A DNA stretch of 64,000 nucleotides from CAZQFV01 sp964613665 (GTDB taxonomy: Bacteria; Chloroflexota; Chloroflexia; DTKN01). The stretch covers positions 30,514-94,513 of the forward strand of contig CAZTIG010000008.1 in assembly GCA_964613665.1 (NCBI GenBank), given 5' to 3'. Positions 56,965 to 64,000 of this stretch are shown here, one piece after another. Positions within the stretch are counted from its first letter, which is position 1; each line of letters opens with the position of its first letter. The position numbers and the translations under genes are program-made. Below the pieces are notes generated by a model, which was not told where the DNA came from, did no database searches, and saw nothing but the letters and a program-made list of their open reading frames with translations.

Positions 56965-58545
56965 CTACAGGATCGTCGGCGCGCGGTACTCCCCAAAGAC
57001 CTCGCGCAGCACCCCGCAGACCTCGCCCAGGGTAGCATAGCGCCGCAGGGCCTCTTTCATGGGGTGGAGCAGGTTGTCCGTCCCCTGGGCCGCAGCGCGC
57101 AGCTCGGCCAGGGCCTGGCGCACGGCGGCGTTGTCCCGCCCCGCGCGCGTGCGCTGCAGTTGCGCCACCTGCTCCTGCTGCACCGCCTCATCGACGCGCA
57201 GGAGCTGCGGCCGGGCCAGCTCCTCCTCCATCTGGAAGCGGTTGAGCCCGACCACCGTCTTGACCCCGCTCTCGATAGCCTGCTGGTAGGCGTAGGCGCT
57301 GTCGCTGATGGCCTTTTGCATGAAACCCTGCTCGATGGCCGCGACGGCGCCGCCCAGGCGGTCCACCTCGGCGATGAGCGCCTCGGCGCGGGCCTCGATC
57401 TCGTCGGTGAGGGCCTCGACGAAGTAGGAGCCGCCCAGAGGGTCAGGCGTGTCGGCGATGCCCGACTCGTAACCGACGATCTGCTGCGTGCGCAGAGCTA
57501 CGGTGGCGGCCTGCTGCGAGGGCAGGGCCAGGGCCTCGTCGAAGGAGTTCGTGTGCAGCGACTGCGTTCCGCCGAGGGCTGCCGCGAGCGTCTGCATGGC
57601 CACGCGGACGATGTTGTTGAGCGGCTGCTGCGAGGTCAGGGTGCAGCCGGCCGTCTGGGTGTGGAAGCGCAGCATCTGCGAGCGGGGGTCCTGGGCGTTG
57701 AAACGCTCCTTCATGATGCGCGCCCAGATACGCCGGGCGGCGCGGAACTTGGCCACCTCCTCCAACAGGTTGTTGTGGGCGTTGAGGAAAATGGACAGGC
57801 GCGGGGCGAACACGTCCCCGGCCCGGCCGGCGCTGAGGGCTGCCTGGACATAGGCGATGCCGTCGGCCAGGGTGAAGGCGATCTCCTGCACGGCTGTGGA
57901 GCCGGCCTCGCGGATGTGGTAGCCGGAGATGGAGATGGTGTTCCACTTGGGTATTCTCTCCTTGCAGTAGCGGAAGATGTCCACCACCAGGCGCATGGAG
58001 GGCTGCGGCGGAAAGATGTAGGTGCCGCGGGCGACATACTCCTTCAGGACGTCGTTCTGGATCGTCCCTTGCAGCGCTGCGGCCGGCACGCCCTGCTTCT
58101 CGGCCACCAGCTCGTACAGGAGCAGGAGCACCGCCGCCGGGGCGTTGATCGTCATCGACGTACTGACCTGGTCCAGCGGGATCCGGTCGAGGAGGATCTC
58201 CATGTCAGCCAGGCTGTCGATGGCCACGCCGACCTTCCCGACCTCGCCCAGGGCGCGGGGGTCATCGCTGTCCATGCCCAGTTGGGTGGGCAGGTCGAAG
58301 GCGGTGGAGAGGCCGGTCTGCCCCTGCTCCAACAGGTAGCGGAAGCGCTGGTTGGTCTCGCGGGCGGTGCCGAAGCCGGCGTACTGGCGCATGGTCCACA
58401 GCTTGCCCCGGTACATGGTGGCGTAGATGCCTCGGGTAAAGGGGTACTGGCCGGCGTCGGGCGGGTCGGCGCGAACATCCTCGCGCCGGTAGGCCGGCTT
58501 GACCTCGATCCCAGAGTCGGTGCGAATGGGGTGTTCTGCGGGCAT
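56965..58545 (-). CDS. Methylmalonyl-CoA mutase large (catalytic) subunit
   Basis: ATG 58545 with AGGAGG upstream; 526 residues, the size of the catalytic subunit without the B12-binding domain. Motifs: YPFTRGIYATMYRGKLWTMR, QYAGFGTARETNQRFRYLL, GQTGLSTAFDLPTQLGMD and HTQTAGCTLTSQQPLNN. It isomerises methylmalonyl-CoA and succinyl-CoA or a related acyl-CoA. The small B12 subunit and epimerase are not in the window. Stop converges 3 bp from the SUOX-type gene. Confidence 0.9.
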   Translation of the reverse strand: MPAEHPIRTDSGIEVKPAYRREDVRADPPDAGQYPFTRGIYATMYRGKLWTMRQYAGFGTARETNQRFRYLLEQGQTGLSTAFDLPTQLGMDSDDPRALGEVGKVGVAIDSLADMEILLDRIPLDQVSTSMTINAPAAVLLLLYELVAEKQGVPAAALQGTIQNDVLKEYVARGTYIFPPQPSMRLVVDIFRYCKERIPKWNTISISGYHIREAGSTAVQEIAFTLADGIAYVQAALSAGRAGDVFAPRLSIFLNAHNNLLEEVAKFRAARRIWARIMKERFNAQDPRSQMLRFHTQTAGCTLTSQQPLNNIVRVAMQTLAAALGGTQSLHTNSFDEALALPSQQAATVALRTQQIVGYESGIADTPDPLGGSYFVEALTDEIEARAEALIAEVDRLGGAVAAIEQGFMQKAISDSAYAYQQAIESGVKTVVGLNRFQMEEELARPQLLRVDEAVQQEQVAQLQRTRAGRDNAAVRQALAELRAAAQGTDNLLHPMKEALRRYATLGEVCGVLREVFGEYRAPTIL

Positions 58546-58581
58546 CGTGGTCCTCCTGGAGGGTATGCTGTCCTTGGCGCC

Positions 58582-58610
58582 ATTATAGGGGAGTGCCCGA
58601 GCCATGTCAA
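58582..58610 (-). promoter_or_regulatory. Consensus promoter for the mutase gene
   Basis: Minus strand: TTGACA (58610-58605), 17-bp spacer, TATAAT (58587-58582), both boxes perfect. Confidence 0.8.
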
Positions 58611-58630
58611 GCCAGCGTCGTGCGGGCCGG

Positions 58631-58659
58631 TTGCACTTTGCCGGCCCCTGTGCTAACAT
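58631..58659 (+). promoter_or_regulatory. Promoter for mfd
   Basis: TTGCAC (58631-58636), 17-bp spacer, TAACAT (58654-58659) preceded by TGC. Divergent from the mutase promoter. Confidence 0.6.
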
Positions 58660-58692
58660 TGGGGGCGGTGTTCCTGGCATCCCTGGCCGTCC

Positions 58693-61600
58693 ATGGGGAC
58701 TCTCATGTCCGATCCACTGCTCCCGCGAGCCGAAGGGGACCACGATGCTGAGGCAGCCCTGGGCAGCCTTTCCTGGATCCTGCCGCGGCTGGCCGGCCTG
58801 CCCGCCTGCCGACAGCTTCTGGATGCCGTGGATCGGCAGTCCGGCGGCATCGCGCCGGTCGCTCCGCTCCTGGAGGCCCCCCGGCCGGCCATCCTCGCCC
58901 TGCTGCACGTCCACCTGGCGCGCCCACTGCTCCTGCTCACCGCCGGCCCGGAGCTGGCCCACCGCCTGTACGAGGCCCTGCGCCTCTACAGCTCGATCCC
59001 CCAGGCCGTGCTGCTCTTCCCGGCCACCGACGCGCGGCCCTATGAGCGCATGGCCCCCGACAGCAGCATCGTCGCCCAGCGCCTGGGGGTGCTGGAGGCA
59101 CTGGCGCGCTGGCGGGCCGGCGGTGGGATGCCGCCCCTGGTCGTAGCCGCCGCGCGCGCCGCCGTCCAGCCGACCCTCTCCCCGGCCGAGCTGGCCCAAA
59201 CCAGCCAGACGGTCCAGCAGGGCATGGTCCTGCCTATCGACGAGTGGACCCGCCGCTGGGTCGAGTGGGGTTACCAGCCGGCCAGGGTGGTCGAGGAGCC
59301 CGGCGAGTTCGCCCGCCGCGGCGGCATCGTCGACATCTATCCCCCGACCACTCCCCTGCCCCTGCGCATCGAGCTCCTGGGAGACGAGGTCGAGAGCATC
59401 CGCCAGTTCGACCCGGCCACGCAGCGCTCCCGCCGCCAAGTGGCCACCTTCACCCTGACGGCGCCCTACGAGATGCCCTGGTGGCAGCGCCAGCGCGCCG
59501 TCGACTACCTCGGCCGGGTCGACCCGGCGCCCCTGCGCCCCGAGGTCGCCGGGGAGCTGGCCCGCGACCGCGCCTACCTGCAGCAGGGCACCTTCTTCGA
59601 GGGGCTGCTGCTCTACGCCCCGCTGCTCCAGGAGACGCCGGGCTGTCTGCTGGACCATTTCCCCGCAGACACGCTGGTCGCCCTCGACGAGCCCGAGCAG
59701 TTCCAGGCTGCCGTCCAGGAGATCGAGGCGCAGGCCAGCGCCGTACGCTTCGAGCTCGTCCAGGGCGGCGAGCTCCCGGCGGACTACCCCTGTCCGCTGC
59801 TGACCTGGGAGGAGGTGTCGGCCCGCCTCGCGGCGCGCCGGCAGGTGGGCCTCTCTATGACCACGCCCCCGGACGAAGAGGCGTCCCTGTCCCTACCCTT
59901 TGCCCCGCTGCCGCACTACGGCGGCCAGCTCAAGGAGGTCCTCACGGCGGTGGCCGGCCGGTTGGTCCAGGGGGAGGGCGTCGTCATCGTGAGCTACCAG
60001 GCTGCCCGTCTCCTGGATCTCCTGCGCGAGCAGGGGCTGTCTCCCGGGGTCGGGCCGCAGCAGGCCGAGGCCCGACTGCAGGTCATCCCCGGCCGGCTGC
60101 CCAGCGGGGGCTGGGCCTGTCCGGAGGCCGGCCTGACGATCCTTAGCGACAGCGAGGTCTTTGGCTACGCTCCGCCACGCCGCCGGCCCATGGTGCGCCG
60201 GCCGCGGCGCGAGGTCCTGCGCGAGGAGATGCTCCAGCGCCTGGCAGTGGGCGACTATGTGGTGCACGAGGACCACGGCATCGCCATCTACGAGGGCCTC
60301 ATCCGGCTGGCGCTGGCCGATGGCGTGGAGCGGGAGTACCTCTTCCTGCGCTACGCCGCTGCCGACCGCCTCTACGTCCCGGTGGACCAGGTCGACCGCG
60401 TCCACCGCTACATCGGCGCAGGGGAGGGACCACCGGCCCTGCACCGCCTGGGCAGTGGCGACTGGGAGCGGGCCAAGAGCCGCGTCCACAAGGCCGTGCA
60501 GGTCATGGCCCGCGACCTGCTCGAGCTCTATGCCGCCCGGGAGGTGGCCCGCGGCACGGCCTTTTCGCCCGATACGCCCTGGCAGGCCGAGCTGGAGTCC
60601 GCCTTCCCCTATATCGAGACCGAGGGCCAGGTGCGCGCCGTCAGTGAGGTCAAGCAGGACATGGAGCAGCCCCGGCCCATGGACCGGCTGGTGTGCGGCG
60701 ACGTGGGCTATGGCAAGACCGAGGTGGCCCTGCGCGCGGCCTTCAAGGCCGTGCAGGACGGCAAGCAGGTGGCGGTCCTGGTGCCGACCACGGTCCTGGC
60801 CCAGCAGCACTACCGCACCTTTCACGAGCGGCTGGGGGCCTTCCCGGTGCGGGTGGAGGTGCTCTCGCGCTTCCGCCGGCCGGCCGAGCAGAAACAGGTC
60901 CTGGAGGGGCTGGCGCGCGGCGAGGTCGACGTCGTCATCGGCACGCACCGGCTGCTCTCCCGGGATGTTCTCTTCAGGGATCTCGGCCTGGCCATCATCG
61001 ACGAGGAGCAGCGCTTCGGTGTGCGCCACAAGGAACACCTGAAGCGGCTGCGGCGCGAGGTCGATGTGCTCACCCTGACGGCCACGCCGATCCCGCGCAC
61101 CCTGCACATGGCGCTGACCGGGCTGCGCGACATGAGCGTCATCGAGACGCCGCCGGAGGAGCGCGTCCCGATCCGCACCTACGTGATGCCGTACAGCGAG
61201 AAGGTGGTCCGCGGGGCCATCCTGCGCGAACTGGAGCGCGGAGGCCAGGTCTATTTCGTTCACAACCGCGTCCAGACGATCTACCGGCGGGCGCGCGAGC
61301 TGCAGGAGCTGGTCCCGGAGGCGCGCGTCGGGGTCGGCCATGGCCAGATGCCGGAGCAGGAGCTGGAGCGGGTCATGCTCGGTTTTGTCGCCGGCCAGTA
61401 CGACGTGCTGGTCTGCACGACGATCATCGAGAGTGGTCTGGATATCCCCAACGTCAACACGATCATCATCGACAACGCCATCTTCCTGGGCCTGGCCCAG
61501 CTCTACCAACTGCGCGGCCGGGTGGGGCGCGGCGCGGTGCGGGCCTATGCCTACCTGCTCTACCATGCCGGGCGCGAGATGGGCGAGCCGGCCCAGAAGC

Positions 61601-62325
61601 GTCTGCAGGCCATCCTGGAGGCCACCGACCTGGGGGCCGGCTTCCAGATCGCCATGCGCGACCTGGAGATCCGTGGTGCCGGGAACCTGCTGGGGGCGGA
61701 GCAGAGCGGGCAGATCGCCGCGGTTGGTTTCGAGCTGTACACGAGGCTGCTGGCGCAGGCGGTGGAGGAGCTGCAGGCAGCCGGCGGGGAGACCGGGCGC
61801 CTGACGCGGGTGCGCGAGGAGGGGCAGCGGGCGCGGGCGGCGCTGCGCGGGCCGGCCCCGGTCACCCTGGACCTGCCGCTGCGGGCCTATCTGCCGCCCG
61901 AGTACGTGGACGAGGCCGAGGTGCGCCTGCAGCTCTACCGCGGCATGGCCGAGGTGCGCACAGCGCGCCAGGTGCAGGAGATGGCCCGCGAGCTGCGCGA
62001 CCGCTTCGGTGAGCCACCCGGGCCGGCCCAGGCCCTGCTGGAGCTGCTGCGCCTGCGCGTGCTGGCGCTGCGGGCACAGGTGCGCGAGGTGCGCTACGAC
62101 GGCCGCATTGTCCTCATCACCATGGCCGGGGGAGCCAAGCCGGCCCTGGGCGAGGTGCCGCGGTGGCTGCAGCAGCGTCTGCGCGTCCGCGGTGACTCTG
62201 TCGAGCTCAACCTGGAAGGGCTGGAGGAGCGCTGGCTGGAAGTGCTGCGACGAGTGCTGCTGGCCCTGTCGCCGGGGCAGGAGGGGGGTGAGGGGGCAGG
62301 AAGAGGGGGGCAAGGTGCAGAATGA
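58693..62325 (+). CDS. mfd: Transcription-repair coupling factor Mfd
   Basis: 1210 residues, slightly longer than typical. UvrB-like N-terminal domains, then the CarD-like RNA-polymerase interaction domain (LAVGDYVVHEDHGIAIYEGL, about 517-580), the superfamily-2 helicase with Walker A GDVGYGKTEVALRAAF and DEEQRFGVRHKEHLK, TATPIPRTLHMALTGLRDMS, and the C-terminal D7 domain. It frees stalled RNA polymerase and recruits UvrA. ATG 58693 has no clear ribosome-binding site; ATG 58705 is an alternative. Confidence 0.95.
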   Translation: MGTLMSDPLLPRAEGDHDAEAALGSLSWILPRLAGLPACRQLLDAVDRQSGGIAPVAPLLEAPRPAILALLHVHLARPLLLLTAGPELAHRLYEALRLYSSIPQAVLLFPATDARPYERMAPDSSIVAQRLGVLEALARWRAGGGMPPLVVAAARAAVQPTLSPAELAQTSQTVQQGMVLPIDEWTRRWVEWGYQPARVVEEPGEFARRGGIVDIYPPTTPLPLRIELLGDEVESIRQFDPATQRSRRQVATFTLTAPYEMPWWQRQRAVDYLGRVDPAPLRPEVAGELARDRAYLQQGTFFEGLLLYAPLLQETPGCLLDHFPADTLVALDEPEQFQAAVQEIEAQASAVRFELVQGGELPADYPCPLLTWEEVSARLAARRQVGLSMTTPPDEEASLSLPFAPLPHYGGQLKEVLTAVAGRLVQGEGVVIVSYQAARLLDLLREQGLSPGVGPQQAEARLQVIPGRLPSGGWACPEAGLTILSDSEVFGYAPPRRRPMVRRPRREVLREEMLQRLAVGDYVVHEDHGIAIYEGLIRLALADGVEREYLFLRYAAADRLYVPVDQVDRVHRYIGAGEGPPALHRLGSGDWERAKSRVHKAVQVMARDLLELYAAREVARGTAFSPDTPWQAELESAFPYIETEGQVRAVSEVKQDMEQPRPMDRLVCGDVGYGKTEVALRAAFKAVQDGKQVAVLVPTTVLAQQHYRTFHERLGAFPVRVEVLSRFRRPAEQKQVLEGLARGEVDVVIGTHRLLSRDVLFRDLGLAIIDEEQRFGVRHKEHLKRLRREVDVLTLTATPIPRTLHMALTGLRDMSVIETPPEERVPIRTYVMPYSEKVVRGAILRELERGGQVYFVHNRVQTIYRRARELQELVPEARVGVGHGQMPEQELERVMLGFVAGQYDVLVCTTIIESGLDIPNVNTIIIDNAIFLGLAQLYQLRGRVGRGAVRAYAYLLYHAGREMGEPAQKRLQAILEATDLGAGFQIAMRDLEIRGAGNLLGAEQSGQIAAVGFELYTRLLAQAVEELQAAGGETGRLTRVREEGQRARAALRGPAPVTLDLPLRAYLPPEYVDEAEVRLQLYRGMAEVRTARQVQEMARELRDRFGEPPGPAQALLELLRLRVLALRAQVREVRYDGRIVLITMAGGAKPALGEVPRWLQQRLRVRGDSVELNLEGLEERWLEVLRRVLLALSPGQEGGEGAGRGGQGAE

Positions 62326-62385
62326 CAGGGACGGGACCCGGTAGGGCCGGGCAGGTCGCCGCCCGCAAGAGAGAGGTGAGCATCC

Positions 62386-63696
62386 ATGCTAGCTGTCCTG
62401 ATTGAAAGCCTGGTCCTGGTCGCACTGACTATCCTGAACGGCGTTTTCTCCCTTTCCGAGATGGCCGTTGTCTCCGCGCGAAAGGAGCGGCTGCAGCAGT
62501 GGGCGGGCCGTGGTGACGGCCGCGCCCGGACTGCTCTGGAGCTGGCCAATGCCCCGAACACCTTCTTGTCCACCGTGCAGATCGGCATCACCCTGGTCGG
62601 CGTGTTGGCCGGCGCCCTCGGGGGGGCCACCATCGCGGAGGAGATCGCCAGGCGTCTCGGCGGAGTGCCGGCTCTGGCAACCTATGCCAAATCGATCGGC
62701 GTCGGTGTGGTCGTCGTGGCGATCACCTACCTTTCCCTGGTTGTCGGCGAGCTGGTTCCCAAGCGCATCGCCCTCGGCAACCCGGAGCGGGTCGCCTCGG
62801 CCGTTGCGGCGCCTATGCGCTTCCTCTCCAAGATCACCCTGCCCCTCGTTCGCTTCCTGGGCTTCTCGGCAGATGTGGTGATGCGGTTGCTGCGCATACG
62901 GCCCTCGCTGGGGCCGCCGATTACGGGGGAGGAGATCCAGGTTTTGGTGGAGCAGGGCACCCGGGCCGGGGTGTTCGCCGTGGCCGAGCGGGACATGGTC
63001 GAGAGGGTGTTCCGTCTGGGAGACCGGCGCGTCTCTGCGCTCATTACCCCGCGCACCGAGATCGTCGCCCTATGTGTCGACGACTCGCTGGAGGAGATCC
63101 GCCGCAAGATCGGCAGCAGCGCACAGGCCGGCATCCTTCTGTGCGAGGGGGACCTCGATCATGTCCTTGGCGTGGTGCTGGTGAGGGACCTGCTGTTGCG
63201 CATCCTGGATGGCCAGCCGCTCGATCTGCGGGCACTGGCCCGCGAACCGCTGATCGTCCCCGAGAGCACTCCCGCCCTGAAGGCACTCGAGCTGTTCCGG
63301 GCCTCGGAGAGCCCCATCGTCTTTGTGATCGACGAACACGGGGGCTTGGAGGGGATCGTCACCGGGAGCGATCTTCTGGAGGCGGTGATCGGCGACATCT
63401 CCCGCGTGGGCACTCCGAGGGCCGTCCAACGCCCCGATGGCTCGTGGCTCGTGGATGGGATGATGCCGGTGGACGAGTTCAAGAGCGTCCTGCGCATCCA
63501 GCGACTGTCGGGTGAGGAGCGACGTTCCTTCGAGACCGTTGGGGGGTTCGTGCTCACCCACTTGGATCACATCCCCGAGGCCGGCGAACGCCTGGTGGTC
63601 GATGGCGTTCGCTACGAAGTGTTGGACATGGATGGCCTGCGCATCGACAAGGTCATGGTCAGCCCGGCGAAGGCGCCCCGGGAGTGGGAGAAATGA
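62386..63696 (+). CDS. CNNM/CorC/HlyC-family membrane protein with CBS domains
   Basis: ATG with AGAGAGGTGAG upstream; 436 residues. DUF21-type membrane domain (1-190, LNGVFSLSEMAVVSARKERL), a CBS pair (about 205-330, ISTPRTEI-like LITPRTEIVAL and IDEHGGLEGIVTGSDLLEA) and a CorC_HlyC C-terminal domain (GGFVLTHLDHIPEAGERLVV). Such proteins handle Mg2+ or other divalent ions or protect membranes. The stop overlaps the next ATG. Confidence 0.9.
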   Translation: MLAVLIESLVLVALTILNGVFSLSEMAVVSARKERLQQWAGRGDGRARTALELANAPNTFLSTVQIGITLVGVLAGALGGATIAEEIARRLGGVPALATYAKSIGVGVVVVAITYLSLVVGELVPKRIALGNPERVASAVAAPMRFLSKITLPLVRFLGFSADVVMRLLRIRPSLGPPITGEEIQVLVEQGTRAGVFAVAERDMVERVFRLGDRRVSALITPRTEIVALCVDDSLEEIRRKIGSSAQAGILLCEGDLDHVLGVVLVRDLLLRILDGQPLDLRALAREPLIVPESTPALKALELFRASESPIVFVIDEHGGLEGIVTGSDLLEAVIGDISRVGTPRAVQRPDGSWLVDGMMPVDEFKSVLRIQRLSGEERRSFETVGGFVLTHLDHIPEAGERLVVDGVRYEVLDMDGLRIDKVMVSPAKAPREWEK

Positions 63697-64000
63697 CGAG
63701 GCGTGGAGCTGGACACAAGCCCTGGCTCCACCTGGGCCTGTGGGTCCTGCTGGCCCTGGACCTGCTGGCAGCGCTCATCCTGCCCCTCTGGCTGGATGAC
63801 GACGTCCGCCGGCGCATCGCCGCCAGCGGTACGCTGCGCGTCGGCCTGGACCCGGCCTATCCGCCCTTCGAGAGCGTGGACGACCGGGGCGAGCTGATCG
63901 GCTACGATGTGGACCTGGCCCGCGCGCTGGGACTGGAGCTGGGCCTGCGGGTCGAGTTCGTCCCCATGGCCTACTACGGCCTCTACGATGCCCTGGTGTC
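63693..64000 (+). CDS. Family 3 extracellular solute-binding protein (3' truncated)
   Basis: Starts at ATG 63693 overlapping the previous stop and runs off the window. About 102 residues are visible: an N-terminal signal or anchor helix (LHLGLWVLLALDLLAALILP), then SGTLRVGLDPAYPPFESVDD and GYDVDLARALG, the entry motif of amino-acid-type ABC binding proteins. Confidence 0.85.
   Translation, partial: MTRRGAGHKPWLHLGLWVLLALDLLAALILPLWLDDDVRRRIAASGTLRVGLDPAYPPFESVDDRGELIGYDVDLARALGLELGLRVEFVPMAYYGLYDALV

Overview
The window is a GC-rich, densely packed bacterial chromosome segment. Many genes overlap by ATGA or GTGA. Promoters are sigma-70-like, with -35 and -10 boxes usually exactly 17 bp apart. 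No phage, insertion sequence or CRISPR array is visible. The mix of genes (many stressosome proteins, secreted Kelch/cadherin-like and amidase proteins sharing a Y-L-P-[LV]-[VI] element, HdrA/MvhD, a hydrogenase-like membrane complex, a UbiA-type phosphoribosyl transferase, ECF transporter plus CoaX) suggests an anaerobic or facultative member of the Chloroflexota. This is an inference, because no rRNA is present.

Layout. 1-8.5 kb: a stressosome locus with a 5'-truncated STAS gene, four RsbR paralogues with different sensory N-termini (triple GAF, two polytopic membrane types, one with a c-type-haem-like CxxCH sensor and HAMP), a classical RsbR, then rsbS-rsbT-rsbX. 8.5-17.4 kb: glycosyltransferase, ilvE, endonuclease V, a secreted Kelch-like protein, a Nudix hydrolase, a YhfC-like intramembrane protease, a degenerate GGDEF protein coupled to an asparaginase, and a small membrane protein. 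17.4-22.1 kb: an attenuator-like leader, then ecfA1-ecfA2-ecfT-S-component-coaX, probably pantothenate uptake and phosphorylation. 22.1-25.5 kb (minus): ECF sigma, anti-sigma, and ABC ATPase and permease. 25.7-33.0 kb (minus): UbiA-family transferase followed by six subunits of a complex-I/group-4-hydrogenase-like membrane complex that lacks one nickel-ligand cysteine. 33-38.3 kb: large TPR protein, GNAT acetyltransferase, AI-2E-family permease, tRNA-Leu(UAG), MarR regulator with a palindromic site. 38.9-43.7 kb: nicotinate phosphoribosyltransferase, a DeoC-fold protein without catalytic residues, and a large secreted M23-like/cadherin-like protein. 43.8-47.4 kb: a double-length HdrA plus MvhD. 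47.4-51.1 kb (minus): a hydroxyproline-dehydratase-like glycyl radical enzyme with its activase and a frameshifted small ORF. 51.5-57 kb: a PGRP amidase behind a structured leader, a Cys-cluster protein with a coupled upstream ORF, and a Tat-exported molybdopterin protein. 57-64 kb: methylmalonyl-CoA mutase large subunit (minus), mfd, a CorC/HlyC-family protein and the start of an amino-acid-binding protein.

Several intergenic regions carry mobile-looking or repetitive DNA: a 125-bp dispersed repeat in two copies, a 97-bp element with 14-bp inverted ends, and tandem repeats with a 7-bp period at three loci. The best candidates for new biology are the multi-sensor (partly membrane-bound, one haem-like) stressosome, the hydrogenase-related complex, the two structured leaders, and the shared Y-L-P element of the secreted proteins.
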